Source: Streptomyces sp. NBC_00433 (GTDB lineage: Bacteria > Actinomycetota > Actinomycetes > Streptomycetales > Streptomycetaceae). From it: a DNA stretch of 64,000 bases. The stretch spans positions 2,856,001 through 2,920,000 of the forward strand of contig CP107926.1 in NCBI GenBank assembly GCA_036015235.1, in the 5' to 3' direction. Below the pieces are notes generated by a model that was not told where the DNA came from, did not search any database, and was given only the letters and a program-made list of their open reading frames with translations. Of the stretch, positions 10,509 through 19,548 are shown piece by piece. Positions within the stretch are counted from its first letter, which is position 1; each line of letters begins with the position of its first letter. Both the position numbers and the translations under genes were made by a program.

Positions 10509-12380
10509 TCAGTCATCCAGCTCGTCGCCGAAGTCGGGACGCACGTCCCGGGCGGCCATGATCTCGTCGTTGGAGGTGCCGGCCGCGACCATCGGCCAGA
10601 CCATCGCGTCCTCGTGGACGATGAAGTCCACCACGACCGGGCGGTCGTTGATGGAGTTGGCCTCGGCGATGACCTTGTCCAGCTCCTCGGGGGTCTCGCA
10701 GCGCAGGCCGACGCAGCCCATCGCCTCGGACAGCTTGACGAAGTCCGGGACGCGGGTGCCGCGGTTCTGGATCGAGCCGACGCCCTGGGTCGAGCCGGGG
10801 CGGTGCTCGGCGCCCGAGTGCAGGACGGTGTTGGAGAACCGCTCGCCGTAGAAGAGGTTCTGCCACTGGCGGACCATGCCCAGGGCGCCGTTGTTGATGA
10901 TGGCGACCTTGATCGGGATGTTGTTCAGCGCGCAGGTGACCAGTTCCTGGTTGGTCATCTGGAAGCAGCCGTCGCCGTCGATCGCCCACACGGTGGCGTC
11001 CGGCATACCGGCCTTGGCGCCCATCGCGGCGGGCACGGCGTAGCCCATGGTGCCCGCGCCGCCGGAGTTGAACCAGGTGCCGGGCTGCTCGTACTTGATG
11101 AACTGCGCGGCCCACATCTGGTGCTGGCCGACGCCGGCGGCGAAGAGGGTTCCCTCCGGGGCGAGTTGGCCGATCCGCTCGATGACCTGCTGCGGGGACA
11201 GGCTGCCGTCCTTGGGGACGTCGTAGCCGAGCGGGTAGGTGTTCCGCCAGAAGTTGAGGTGGTTCCACCATTCGGAGTAGTCGCCCTTGTGGCCGGCCTC
11301 GTGGTCGGCCTGGACGGCGACGATCAGGTCGGCGAGCACCTCGCGGGCGTCACCGACGATCGGCACGTCGGCGGTGCGGTTCTTGGAGATTTCCGCCGGG
11401 TCGATGTCGGCGTGCACGACCTTGGCGTTCGGCGCGAAGGTGTCCAGGCGGCCGGTGACCCGGTCGTCGAAGCGGGCGCCGAGCGCGATGATCAGGTCCG
11501 ACTTCTGCAGCGCGGTGACCGCGGAGACGTCGCCGTGCATGCCGGGCATCCCGACGTGCTGCGGGTGGCTGTCGGGGAAGGCGCCGAGCGCCATCAGCGT
11601 GGTGGTGACCGGGGCGCCGGTCAGCTCGGCGAGGATCCGCAGCTCCGCGGTGGCGCGGGCCTTGACGACACCGCCGCCGACGTAGAGCACCGGGCGGCGG
11701 GCCTCGTTGATCAGCCGGGCGGCCTCGCGGATCTGCTTGGCGTGCGGCTTGGTCACCGGGCGGTAGCCGGGCAGGTCGGTCTGCGGCGGCCAGGAGAAGC
11801 TCATCTGGTTCTGCAGCGCGTCCTTGGCGATGTCGACCAGGACCGGGCCGGGGCGACCCGTCGCGGCGATGTGGAAGGCCTCCGCGATGGTGCGCGGGAT
11901 GTCGGCGGCGTCCCTGACCAGGAAGTTGTGCTTGGTGATCGGCATGGTGATGCCGCAGATGTCCGCCTCCTGGAAGGCGTCGGTGCCGATGGACTTCGAG
12001 GCGACCTGGCCGGTGATGGCGACGATCGGCACCGAGTCCATGTGGGCGTCGGCGATCGGGGTGACCAGGTTGGTCGCGCCGGGACCGGAGGTCGCCATGC
12101 ACACCCCGACCCGGCCGGTGGCCTGCGCATAGCCGGTGGCGGCATGGCCCGCGCCCTGCTCGTGCCTGACCAGCACGTGCCGGACCTTGGCCGAGTCCAT
12201 CAGCGGGTCGTAGGCCGGCAGGATCGCACCGCCCGGGATGCCGAACACGGTGTCTGCGCCTACGGCCTCGAGGGAGCGGATGAGCGCCTGGGCACCCGTC
12301 ATGCGCTCGGCGGTGGCGGCGGGGACCGCGTTGCGGGTCCGCGGCTGCGGATGGTGGGACCCGGTGGCCTGCTCGGTCAT
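10509..12380 (-). CDS. ilvB: Acetolactate synthase large (catalytic) subunit
   Basis: ThDP-, FAD- and magnesium-dependent condensation of pyruvate to acetolactate or acetohydroxybutyrate, first common step of branched-chain amino acid synthesis. The 623-residue product has the three-domain layout. The N-terminal ThDP-binding site contains the catalytic Glu in [15 protein letters not shown], and the C-terminal cofactor motif is [14 protein letters not shown]. The ATG at 12380 was chosen because the protein then starts [11 protein letters not shown] just before the conserved domain. A purine-rich GAGAAGAG stretch lies upstream. The gene is preceded by a leader peptide and attenuator, and followed by ilvN and ilvC. 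Function is secure. Confidence 0.97.
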   Translation of the reverse strand: MTEQATGSHHPQPRTRNAVPAATAERMTGAQALIRSLEAVGADTVFGIPGGAILPAYDPLMDSAKVRHVLVRHEQGAGHAATGYAQATGRVGVCMATSGPGATNLVTPIADAHMDSVPIVAITGQVASKSIGTDAFQEADICGITMPITKHNFLVRDAADIPRTIAEAFHIAATGRPGPVLVDIAKDALQNQMSFSWPPQTDLPGYRPVTKPHAKQIREAARLINEARRPVLYVGGGVVKARATAELRILAELTGAPVTTTLMALGAFPDSHPQHVGMPGMHGDVSAVTALQKSDLIIALGARFDDRVTGRLDTFAPNAKVVHADIDPAEISKNRTADVPIVGDAREVLADLIVAVQADHEAGHKGDYSEWWNHLNFWRNTYPLGYDVPKDGSLSPQQVIERIGQLAPEGTLFAAGVGQHQMWAAQFIKYEQPGTWFNSGGAGTMGYAVPAAMGAKAGMPDATVWAIDGDGCFQMTNQELVTCALNNIPIKVAIINNGALGMVRQWQNLFYGERFSNTVLHSGAEHRPGSTQGVGSIQNRGTRVPDFVKLSEAMGCVGLRCETPEELDKVIAEANSINDRPVVVDFIVHEDAMVWPMVAAGTSNDEIMAARDVRPDFGDELDD

Positions 12381-12480
12381 CTGCGTTCTCTTCTCTCGAA
12401 GATGAGGGTGGTGATGAGGGTGGTGAGGATTTCGGCCGGTCGCCGCCCGGTTGCCGGACGGTGCCGGACGGGAGTCGGGC

Positions 12481-12517
12481 AACAAAAAACCCCTCGTGCC
12501 GCGAGGCAAGCGAGGGG
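12481..12517 (-). terminator. ilvB operon attenuator terminator
   Basis: Read on the minus strand: CCCCTCG and CGAGGGG arms with an inner TGCC/GGCA extension and a TCGC loop, followed directly by six T residues. This is a canonical intrinsic terminator lying 100 nt upstream of the ilvB start and 41 nt after the leader-peptide stop. T-runs are rare in this genome, which strengthens the reading as a regulated attenuator. Confidence 0.88.
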
Positions 12518-12557
12518 GAGCGCGCCGGTGCTTGTGCGAGGCGATGGATGGCCTCGG

Positions 12558-12599
12558 TCAGCCGACGCGCTTTCCAAGTACGAGAATTCGGATGCGCAT
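12558..12599 (-). CDS. ilvB leader peptide
   Basis: A 13-residue open frame, MRIRILVLGKRVG, ending TGA. Six of 13 residues are Ile, Leu or Val, the end products of the operon. A strong GGAGGAGG ribosome binding site lies about 8 nt before the ATG. Together with the downstream terminator it forms a transcription attenuator: stalling at Ile/Leu/Val codons when charged tRNAs are scarce should let RNA polymerase read into ilvB. Near-identical peptides precede ilvB in other actinomycetes. Confidence 0.88.
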   Translation of the reverse strand: MRIRILVLGKRVG

Positions 12600-12632
12600 G
12601 GCGTCGACCCTCCTCCGGGACCCCTTCGGGTG

Positions 12633-15600
12633 TCAAGCGGGTGGGACACGGGTCTCACTATGTGAGCGGCAGGACGGCAGCTGCACCGTACGGGGTCCCA
12701 GCTGCTCACCAGGGGTATTTCCCAGGCCGGCGGCCCTGGGGGACGTCTCCTGCGGTACGGGGCGGCCGCCGGCGTCGGGCTTCCCCGGCCGGCCCGATTC
12801 ACCCGGTACGGGGTATCCGCCGCGGGTCAGCGAGCCGCGCAGCCGGTGCTCGTCGAGCAGTCCGGAGAAGGCCATTCCCTGGCCGTGGCCGCACCCCATC
12901 TCGCGCAGCGCGTGCACCTGCTCCGGGCGGTCCACCCCGTCGGCGACCGTCCGCACCCCGAGGTCGGCGGCGATACGCAGCAGCCCGCGGGTGATCTTGT
13001 GCAGCCGGGCCGACTCGACCACGCCCTCCACGAAGCCCCGGTCGAGCTTGACGGCGTCCACCGGCAGGCTGCGCAGGGCGCTCAGCGCGGCATGGCCGGT
13101 GCCGAAGCCGCCGAGCGAGATCCGCACCCCGGCCCTGCGCAGCTCGGTCAGCCGGCGCTCCAGCTCGTCCAGCGCGATCCTGGGGTCGCCGCCGGTCAGC
13201 TCGACCACCAGGCCGCCCGGCGGCAGGTCGTGCCGCTCCAGCAGGCCCTCGACGGCGCCGGCCGGCAGGTCGCGGTGCAGCAGCCGGTGGGCGGACAGCT
13301 TGACGGTGACGGGCACCCGGTGCCCCGCCCCGTAGCGCAGCGCCGCCTGCGCCACGGCCTGCTCCAGCTGCCATCTGCCCAGCTCCGAGGTGCGCTCGAC
13401 GTCCTCGGCCGCGCGCAGGAACTCCGCCGGGGTGAAGAGGATGCCCTGAGCGGATCGCCAGCGGGCCTGCGCCTCGACGCCGGCGATCCGGCCGCCCGAC
13501 AGCTCCACCACCGGCTGGTGCAGCAGCGTGAACTCCCCGTCGTGCAGCGCCTGGTGCAGCCTGGTGGCCAGCTCCGTACGCCGGACGACGTCGGCCTGCA
13601 ACTGCGGCGCGTACAACTCGACGCGGCCCTTGCCGGCCTGCTTGGCGCGATACATCGCCAGGTCGGCATTGCGCATCAGCTCGCCCGCGGAACTGCCCGG
13701 CTCGGCGAAGGCGATGCCGATGCTGGCGCCGACCCGCACCTCGCCGCCGTCGACCCGGTAGGGCTCGCACAGCGCCGCCCGCAGCCTTTCCGCGATCTCC
13801 CTGATCTGGTGCTCCAGTGCGCCGCAGACCAGGACGGCGAATTCGTCGCCGCCGAGCCTGGCCGCCGTGTCGCCGCCCCGCAGCGCGTCCTGGAGCCGGC
13901 GGGCGGCCTGCGTGAGCAGGTGGTCGCCGGCCTGGTGGCCGATGGAGTCGTTGACCGCCTTGAAGCCGTCGAGGTCGACATAGAGCACCGCGGCCCGCCC
14001 GTCGCCGGCCCGCCGCCCGGCCAGCGCCTTGCCGACCCGGTCGAGGAAGAGCAGCCTGTTGGGCAGGTCGGTGAGCGGGTCGTGCGACGCGTTGTGCTGC
14101 AACTGGGCCTGGAGCCTGACCCTTTCCGTCACGTCGCGGCTGTTGAAGATCAGGCCGCCCTGGTAGCGGTTCACGCTGGACTCGACATTGAGCCAGCCGT
14201 CCTCGCCGTGCGGCCCGCCCCGCCGCCCCGACCTGATGCGGCACTCGATCCTGGTGGCCGGCTCCTCGCCGGGCGGCGCCGCGAGGAAGCGGCGCACCTC
14301 GTGCACGACCCGGCCGAGGTCCTCGGGGTGGATGTGCGCGGACAGCTCGGTGCCGATCATCTCCTCGGGGTCGCGCCCGTAGACGCCGACGGAGGCGGGG
14401 CTGACGTACTTCAGCACACCGGTGGGGGCGGCGATCATGATGACGTCGCTCGACCCCTGGACCAGGGACCTGAAGTGGTTCTCCTTCTGGACCAGCTCCT
14501 GGGTCAGCGCGATGTTGTCGAGCAGCATGATGCCCTGCCTGATGACCAGCGCGAGGACCACCGTGCTGCCGGTGAGCAGGACGACCTTGTCGCACTTCTC
14601 GCCGGTGGTGACGTCGTAGAGGATGCCCAGGGTGCAGACCGCGGCGGCCAGATACGGCGCCAGCGCGGACAGCGACCCGGTGACCCTGCGGGTGGTGGTG
14701 CCGGAGCGCAGCAGCGGCTGCTCGCGGCGGCCGACCCAGGGGGCGTACGCCATCAGCATGCTGCCGGCGAACCATCCGGCGTCCAGGATCTGGCCCGAGC
14801 GGTAGTGCTCGCGCAGCAGCGGCGAGGTGAACAGCGCGTCGCACAGCACGGTCAGAGCGAGGGCCGCCAGTGCGGTGTTGACGGCGGAGCGGTTGTTCGG
14901 CGAGCGGCGGAAGTGCAGCGCCAGGACCATGCTGACCAGCACGATGTCCAGCAGCGGATACGCCAGCGACAGCGCCACCTTGGCGGTGCTCGGACCGTCG
15001 AAGCGGGCGGTGCGGGCCAGCGCCAGGCTCCACGACAAGGTCAGCAGCGACCCGCCGATCAGCCAGGTGTCCAGGCCCAGGCACACCCAGCCGGCCTTCG
15101 TCACCGGCCGCTTGGCCAGCACCAGCAGGCCGATCACGGCGGGCGGCGCGAACAGCAGGAAGCAGAAGTCGGCGGGCGAGGTCTGCGGCACCTGGCGGTG
15201 CAGCACCACCTCGTACCACCCCCAGACGCCGTTCCCGAGCGCGACCATCGTGGAGGAGGCCGCGAACAGCAGCCAGGCCGCCCGGTGGCCGGCAGTGGCC
15301 CTGCGGGCGTACAGCAGCATCGAGACCGCGGCGGCGGCCGCGGCGGCCGAAAGGCCGAAGTCGCCCATGAAGTCCGCGACATCGGCCGCGCCCCAGCCCA
15401 GCACCGCCCCGGTCGTGTAGCCGCCGCACAGCAGCGCGAGCACCAGCTGCGGCAGCAGGCCGGCGCTGCCCTCGCGCGTCCGCGGCCCGCCGAGCACCGC
15501 CTCGGTGGAGGTCACCGCGCCGTCCTGTGCGGCAGGGCCGGCCGGTGCGCGGTGCGCTGCCGGTGCCCGGTCGTCGGCCGGTCGGGTCGTGCGGTGCGCT

Positions 15601-15671
15601 GGGTGCTCCTGCGCGGGAACCGCCTCGGTCCGTGCATCGCCCGTCGCCCCCCTTACTCGCTCGTCGTTCAC
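12633..15671 (-). CDS. Membrane PAS-GGDEF-EAL cyclic-di-GMP protein (CdgE-like)
   Basis: A 1,012-residue predicted c-di-GMP signalling protein. After a charged N-terminus there are many membrane segments (about residues 65-390), a PAS domain (about 398-520), a GGDEF domain with intact RLGGDEFAVL (near 606) and a C-terminal EAL domain (about 710-945). The EAL domain is degenerate: EAQ replaces EAL, KLS replaces NLS, SLGGFGTG replaces the DDFGTG metal site and ADGVD replaces AEGVE. Phosphodiesterase activity is therefore unlikely, while diguanylate cyclase activity is plausible. Gene position next to ilvB matches the S. coelicolor gene known as cdgE. The GTG at 15671 lacks a strong ribosome binding site, so a shorter start is possible. 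Its 3' end abuts the ilvB leader, so the ilv promoter must lie inside this gene. Confidence 0.88.
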   Translation of the reverse strand: MNDERVRGATGDARTEAVPAQEHPAHRTTRPADDRAPAAHRAPAGPAAQDGAVTSTEAVLGGPRTREGSAGLLPQLVLALLCGGYTTGAVLGWGAADVADFMGDFGLSAAAAAAAVSMLLYARRATAGHRAAWLLFAASSTMVALGNGVWGWYEVVLHRQVPQTSPADFCFLLFAPPAVIGLLVLAKRPVTKAGWVCLGLDTWLIGGSLLTLSWSLALARTARFDGPSTAKVALSLAYPLLDIVLVSMVLALHFRRSPNNRSAVNTALAALALTVLCDALFTSPLLREHYRSGQILDAGWFAGSMLMAYAPWVGRREQPLLRSGTTTRRVTGSLSALAPYLAAAVCTLGILYDVTTGEKCDKVVLLTGSTVVLALVIRQGIMLLDNIALTQELVQKENHFRSLVQGSSDVIMIAAPTGVLKYVSPASVGVYGRDPEEMIGTELSAHIHPEDLGRVVHEVRRFLAAPPGEEPATRIECRIRSGRRGGPHGEDGWLNVESSVNRYQGGLIFNSRDVTERVRLQAQLQHNASHDPLTDLPNRLLFLDRVGKALAGRRAGDGRAAVLYVDLDGFKAVNDSIGHQAGDHLLTQAARRLQDALRGGDTAARLGGDEFAVLVCGALEHQIREIAERLRAALCEPYRVDGGEVRVGASIGIAFAEPGSSAGELMRNADLAMYRAKQAGKGRVELYAPQLQADVVRRTELATRLHQALHDGEFTLLHQPVVELSGGRIAGVEAQARWRSAQGILFTPAEFLRAAEDVERTSELGRWQLEQAVAQAALRYGAGHRVPVTVKLSAHRLLHRDLPAGAVEGLLERHDLPPGGLVVELTGGDPRIALDELERRLTELRRAGVRISLGGFGTGHAALSALRSLPVDAVKLDRGFVEGVVESARLHKITRGLLRIAADLGVRTVADGVDRPEQVHALREMGCGHGQGMAFSGLLDEHRLRGSLTRGGYPVPGESGRPGKPDAGGRPVPQETSPRAAGLGNTPGEQLGPRTVQLPSCRSHSETRVPPA

Positions 15672-15833
15672 GCCGCGGTCGTCGGCTCAGGCCCCGCGGC
15701 GCGCCCCCCGATTCGGGACGATACACCAGATCCGTCACTCAGCGATAGGTGCCCTCTACTGAGCGTAACCACATGGGGGTCGGCGGACACCGCGCGCAGT
15801 CACCCGGTGGCGGCCCGCGGTCGACCGCCTCGG

Positions 15834-16802
15834 TCAGGTGGTCACCTGGACGACGTTGGCCAACTCCTCACCATGGGCGAACCTGACCAGCTGGGACCGG
15901 ATCAAACGCTTCGCGCGGGGCAGAAATGCGGAGGTACTGCCTCCCACATGCGGGCTGATGAGCACCCCGGGCGCATGCCACAACGGGTGCCCGGCGGGCA
16001 GAGGTTCGGGATCGGTGACATCCAGTGCCGCCGTCAGCCGCCCCGACTCGGTCTCCACCAGCAGCGCCTTGGTGTCCACCACGGGGCCGCGCGCCACGTT
16101 CACCAGCAGCGCGCCGTCCTTCATCGCCGCCAGGAACTCCGGCCCCACGAGCCCCTTGGTCTGCTCGGTCAGCGGGGTGGTGAGCACCACCACATCGGCG
16201 GCCGGCAGCAGCCGCGGCAGGTCGGCCAGCGCGTGCACGGGCCCCCGGGGGACCGTCCGCGCCGTGCGCGCCACCCGGTCCACCTCGCACTCGAAGGCCG
16301 CCAGGCGGTCCTCGACGGCGGCTCCTATCGAGCCGTAGCCGACGATCAGCACCCGGCGGTCGGCCAGGGCCGGGTAGAAGCCGGAATACCACTTCTCGGT
16401 GTCCTGGCCGCGGACGAAGCGCGGGATGCCGCGCAGCGAGGCGAGGATCAGCCCGACGGTCAGCTCCGCGGTGCTCGCCTCGTGCACCCCGCGGGCATTG
16501 CACAGGCGCACGCCGGGCGCGAAGTGGTGGAGATGGGGCGCGATGTTGTCCACACCGGCGCTCAGCGTCTGGATGGCGCGCACACCGGTCATGTGCGGCA
16601 GGGGGAGTGCCCCGGCGTTCGGCCCCTTCATGTAAGGCACGACGTAGAAGGCGGCGGCTCCGGGATCGGCGGGGAAGTCTCCGGTGCCGTCCCAGTACAC
16701 GTACTCGAACGCGTCGGGCAGTCCGTCGATCTCCTCGGGCGGCAGGGACAGCCACACCTGCGGGCGGCCGCCTCCGGCGGGGTCCTGGGTCATGTCGGTC
16801 AT
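15834..16802 (-). CDS. D-isomer-specific 2-hydroxyacid dehydrogenase
   Basis: NAD(P)-dependent reductase/dehydrogenase of 2-hydroxy acids; the substrate cannot be read from sequence. The 322-residue product has the nucleotide motif VGYGSIGAAVEDRL. The catalytic Arg is in VNVARGPVVDT, the Glu in DVTDPEPLP and the His in LISPHVGGST, so the active site is complete. The N-terminal catalytic segment contains TLSAGVDNI. The ATG at 16802 has a second in-frame ATG nine bases later. It is divergent from an aldo/keto reductase with a 48-nt gap, so the two share a promoter region and may act on related carbonyl compounds. Confidence 0.88.
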   Translation of the reverse strand: MTDMTQDPAGGGRPQVWLSLPPEEIDGLPDAFEYVYWDGTGDFPADPGAAAFYVVPYMKGPNAGALPLPHMTGVRAIQTLSAGVDNIAPHLHHFAPGVRLCNARGVHEASTAELTVGLILASLRGIPRFVRGQDTEKWYSGFYPALADRRVLIVGYGSIGAAVEDRLAAFECEVDRVARTARTVPRGPVHALADLPRLLPAADVVVLTTPLTEQTKGLVGPEFLAAMKDGALLVNVARGPVVDTKALLVETESGRLTAALDVTDPEPLPAGHPLWHAPGVLISPHVGGSTSAFLPRAKRLIRSQLVRFAHGEELANVVQVTT

Positions 16803-16850
16803 GGTCAGGAGGCTATGGCACAGTGTTCCGTCTCAGGGGAGGTCGGCACG

Positions 16851-17843
16851 GTGGAGCGCAGGGCGGTCGGCGCGGCAGCACTGGCAGTGGGGGCGGTCGG
16901 GCTCGGCTGCATGCCCATGAGCTGGGCATACGCCGCCTCCCGGCAGGACGGCGAGGAATCGCTGCGGGCTGTGCACAGCGCCCTGGACCACGGCAGCACA
17001 CTGCTGGACACCGCCGACATGTACGGGCCCTTCACCAACGAGCTGCTGCTCGGGCGGGTGCTGAGGGAACGGCGGCGGGACGCCTTCGTCGCCACCAAGT
17101 GCGGGCTGCTGGCCGGCGAGCAGCACATCGTGGCCAACGGCCGCCCCGCCTACGTCAGACGCGCCTGTGACGCGTCGCTGCGGCGCCTCCAGACCGACCG
17201 CATCGACCTCTACCAGCTGCACCGGGTCGACCCGGAAGTCCCCGTCGAGGAGACCTGGGGCGCGATGGCCGAACTCGTCACCGCCGGCAAGGTACGGGCA
17301 CTCGGCCTGTGCGCGGTCGGCGCCCGCGGCCACCGCCGCACCGGCGCCGCCCTCCACGACGAGACGCTGCGCCAACTCGTACGCGCCCAGCAGGTCTTCC
17401 CGGTCAGCGCCGTCCAGGCCGAACTGTCCGTGTGGGCCCCGGAAGCGCTGGACGAGCTGCTGCCGTGGTGCACCGCGCACGGCGTCGGCTTCCTCGCGGC
17501 GATGCCGCTGGGCAACGGCTTCCTCACCGGGACGCTCACGCCCGGGGAGGGCTTCGAGCCGGACGATCTGCGGGCCAGGCATCCGCGGTTCACCGCCGAG
17601 ATGATGGCGGCCAACCAGCCCATCGTCGCCGGGTTGCGCCGGGTGGCCGGCCGCCACGGGGCGACGCCCGCGCAGGTCGCCCTTGCCTGGGCTCTCGCCC
17701 AGGGGCCCGGGGTCGTCCCCATACCCGGGACCCGGTCCGCGCGGTGGGTCTCCGAGAACGCACACGCGTCAGGGCTGGCCCTGTCCGCGGCGGACCTCGC
17801 CGAGATCGCCACGCTTCCGCCTGCGCGGGGCTCCTGGGACTGA
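16851..17843 (+). CDS. Aldo/keto reductase
   Basis: NADPH-dependent carbonyl reductase of the AKR superfamily, TIM-barrel fold. The product is 330 residues. The catalytic tetrad is present: Asp and Tyr in LLDTADMYG, Lys in FVATKCG and His in LYQLHRVD. The C-terminal cofactor loop IPGTRSARWVSENAHA is conserved. The GTG at 16851 follows GGGGAGG with 8-nt spacing, giving a normal N-terminus (VERRAVGAAAL). It is similar to the AKR13-type oxidoreductases common in Streptomyces. It diverges from the 2-hydroxyacid dehydrogenase and is followed by a long repeat-filled gap. Confidence 0.9.
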   Translation: MERRAVGAAALAVGAVGLGCMPMSWAYAASRQDGEESLRAVHSALDHGSTLLDTADMYGPFTNELLLGRVLRERRRDAFVATKCGLLAGEQHIVANGRPAYVRRACDASLRRLQTDRIDLYQLHRVDPEVPVEETWGAMAELVTAGKVRALGLCAVGARGHRRTGAALHDETLRQLVRAQQVFPVSAVQAELSVWAPEALDELLPWCTAHGVGFLAAMPLGNGFLTGTLTPGEGFEPDDLRARHPRFTAEMMAANQPIVAGLRRVAGRHGATPAQVALAWALAQGPGVVPIPGTRSARWVSENAHASGLALSAADLAEIATLPPARGSWD

Positions 17844-17857
17844 CCTACGCCACTCCC

Positions 17858-18290
17858 GTGCCGGGGGCTTGAGCTGCTGCCCCTTGCGGTGCGCTGCTTG
17901 CCTGCGGCGCCGTCGTGGCTGTCGCGCAGTTCCCCGCGCCCCTTTTGGCCTGCGTCCCCCTGCGCCCAGCGTTTGTCCCTGGCAGGGGCTCTGCGCAGAG
18001 GGCAAGCGTTTTTCAGGGGCGCGGGGAACTGCGCGCCCCGCCGAAAAGGCGGGAAAGAAAGCAACGCCACAGCAAGTGGCACCCACCCAGGGGCGCGTGG
18101 GGGTACCCCCAGGCGAAGCTCTGGGGGAGAACTGCGCGACAAGCCCCCACCGGACCGCAAGTGTGCGAATCCGTAACAGCACCCCCGCAGGGAGTGGCGG
18201 GGAACGGCGCGACCAGCCCCCACGCAGTGGCACCGTGGAATCCGTAACAGCACCCCGCAGGGGAGGGTGCGGAGGGGTGGGGGGGTGTGA
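17858..18290. repeat. Repeat-rich 486-nt gap with large inverted repeats
   Basis: No supported gene. CGCGCAGTTCCCCGCGCCCC at 17923-17942 and its reverse complement at 18016-18035 form an inverted repeat. A 45-nt element at 18088-18132 is an exact reverse-complement copy of 31028-31072. AATCCGTAACAGCACCCC occurs at 18169-18186 and again at 18239-18256, marking an imperfect 70-nt tandem duplication. The gap lies 3' of the aldo/keto reductase and 5' of the sugar dehydrogenase. Confidence 0.8.
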
Positions 18291-18329
18291 TGTGCTGGGG
18301 GTCGGACGAGGGCGTCGGGAGGTCGGACG

Positions 18330-19535
18330 GTGGGTTCAGGGGTGTCGGGCGCGGCCCGTCGCGCGGTAGGGGGCGCGGCGGCCGTCGTAGTCGCCGCCGT
18401 GGTGCTCGGTGGCTGCAGCGACGGCAAACCGCTGGGGTCCAAGCCGTCCACGACGGCCCCGCACACGTCGGGCGCCCCGGCGGCCCCCCCGGCGTCCAGC
18501 GCGACGCCCACCCCCACCCCCACGCCGGCGGCTGCCAAGGGCACCGCGAAAGTCACCGGCACCCTCGCGACCAGGCTGGCGTCGCCGTGGGGTGTGGTGC
18601 AGCTCGCGGACGGGACGCTGCTCGTCGGCTCCCGGGACACCGGGAGGATCACCCGGGTCGACCCGGCCAAGAAGACGTCGACCGTCATCGGCACGGTCCC
18701 CGGTGTGGCCCATACGCAGGGCGGCGAGGCCGGCCTGCTCGGTCTGGCGCTCTCCCCGGACTTCGGCACCGACCACCTGCTCTACGCGTACTTCAGCACC
18801 GAGTCCGACAACCGCATCGCCCGTATGGACTTCGACCCGACGCGGTCGCCCGGCGACCAGCTGGGGGCGCCGGACACGGTCCTGCGGGGCGTCCCGACGG
18901 GTTCGATCCACAACGGCGGGCGGATCGCCTTCGGCCCCGACGGCATGCTCTACGCCGGGACCGGCGAGACGGGCCGGCGCGGGCTCGCCCAGGACATGTC
19001 GTCGCTGGGCGGCAAGATCCTGCGGATGACGCCCGACGGGCAGGTGCCCAAGGACAACCCGGTCTCCGGGTCCCTGGTCTACTCCCCCGGCCACCGCAAT
19101 GTGCAGGGCCTCGCGTGGGACCCGCAGGGGCACCTGTGGGCCTCGGAATTCGGCCAGGACACCTGGGACGAGCTGAATCTCATCGAGCCGGGCAAGAACT
19201 ACGGCTGGCCGGTGGTGGAGGGCACCGCGCACCGCGCGGGCTACGTCGACCCGGTCGCCCAGTGGCACACCGGCGAGGCCTCCCCCAGCGGTATCGCCTA
19301 CGCGGCGGGCTCCATCTGGATGGCCTCGCTCAAGGGCGAGCGCCTCTGGCGTATCCCGCTGGACGGCACCAAGGCCGCCGCGGCGCCGCAGGCGTTCCTC
19401 ACGGACACCTACGGGCGGCTCAGGACCGTGGTCGCGGTCGACGACCACACGATTCTGGTCAGCACCAGCAACACGGACGGGCGTGGCACGCCCAAGCCCG
19501 GCGACGACCGTGTCCTCCAGCTCCAGGTGAGCTGA
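18330..19535 (+). CDS. Lipoprotein PQQ-type sugar dehydrogenase
   Basis: Six-bladed beta-propeller protein of the glucose/sorbosone (soluble aldose sugar) dehydrogenase family, 401 residues. The N-terminus is a lipoprotein signal: Arg residues, a hydrophobic stretch AAAVVVAAVVLGGC with the lipobox cysteine, then a Ser/Thr/Pro-rich linker to about residue 70. It is therefore expected on the outer face of the membrane. Family motifs include GGEAGLLGLALSPDF, NGGRIAFGPDGMLYAGTG, YSPGHRNVQGLAWD, ASEFGQDTWDELN and NYGWP. GTG at 18330 follows GGGAGG; GTG at 18342 is an alternative. Whether PQQ is available to the host cannot be judged here. It converges on the LuxR regulator with 13 nt between stops. 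Confidence 0.88.
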   Translation: MGSGVSGAARRAVGGAAAVVVAAVVLGGCSDGKPLGSKPSTTAPHTSGAPAAPPASSATPTPTPTPAAAKGTAKVTGTLATRLASPWGVVQLADGTLLVGSRDTGRITRVDPAKKTSTVIGTVPGVAHTQGGEAGLLGLALSPDFGTDHLLYAYFSTESDNRIARMDFDPTRSPGDQLGAPDTVLRGVPTGSIHNGGRIAFGPDGMLYAGTGETGRRGLAQDMSSLGGKILRMTPDGQVPKDNPVSGSLVYSPGHRNVQGLAWDPQGHLWASEFGQDTWDELNLIEPGKNYGWPVVEGTAHRAGYVDPVAQWHTGEASPSGIAYAAGSIWMASLKGERLWRIPLDGTKAAAAPQAFLTDTYGRLRTVVAVDDHTILVSTSNTDGRGTPKPGDDRVLQLQVS

Positions 19536-19548
19536 CCGGGCAGAGCGC

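Noticed and set aside
12846-16850. A very long plus-strand frame running into the aldo/keto reductase
   Set aside because: Only the last 330 codons encode the reductase. The rest is antisense to the GGDEF/EAL and hydroxyacid dehydrogenase genes; GTG at 16851 with a good ribosome binding site is the real start.
17858-18290. Insertion sequence remnant
   Set aside because: Inverted repeats are present but no transposase fragment or clear target duplication could be read.
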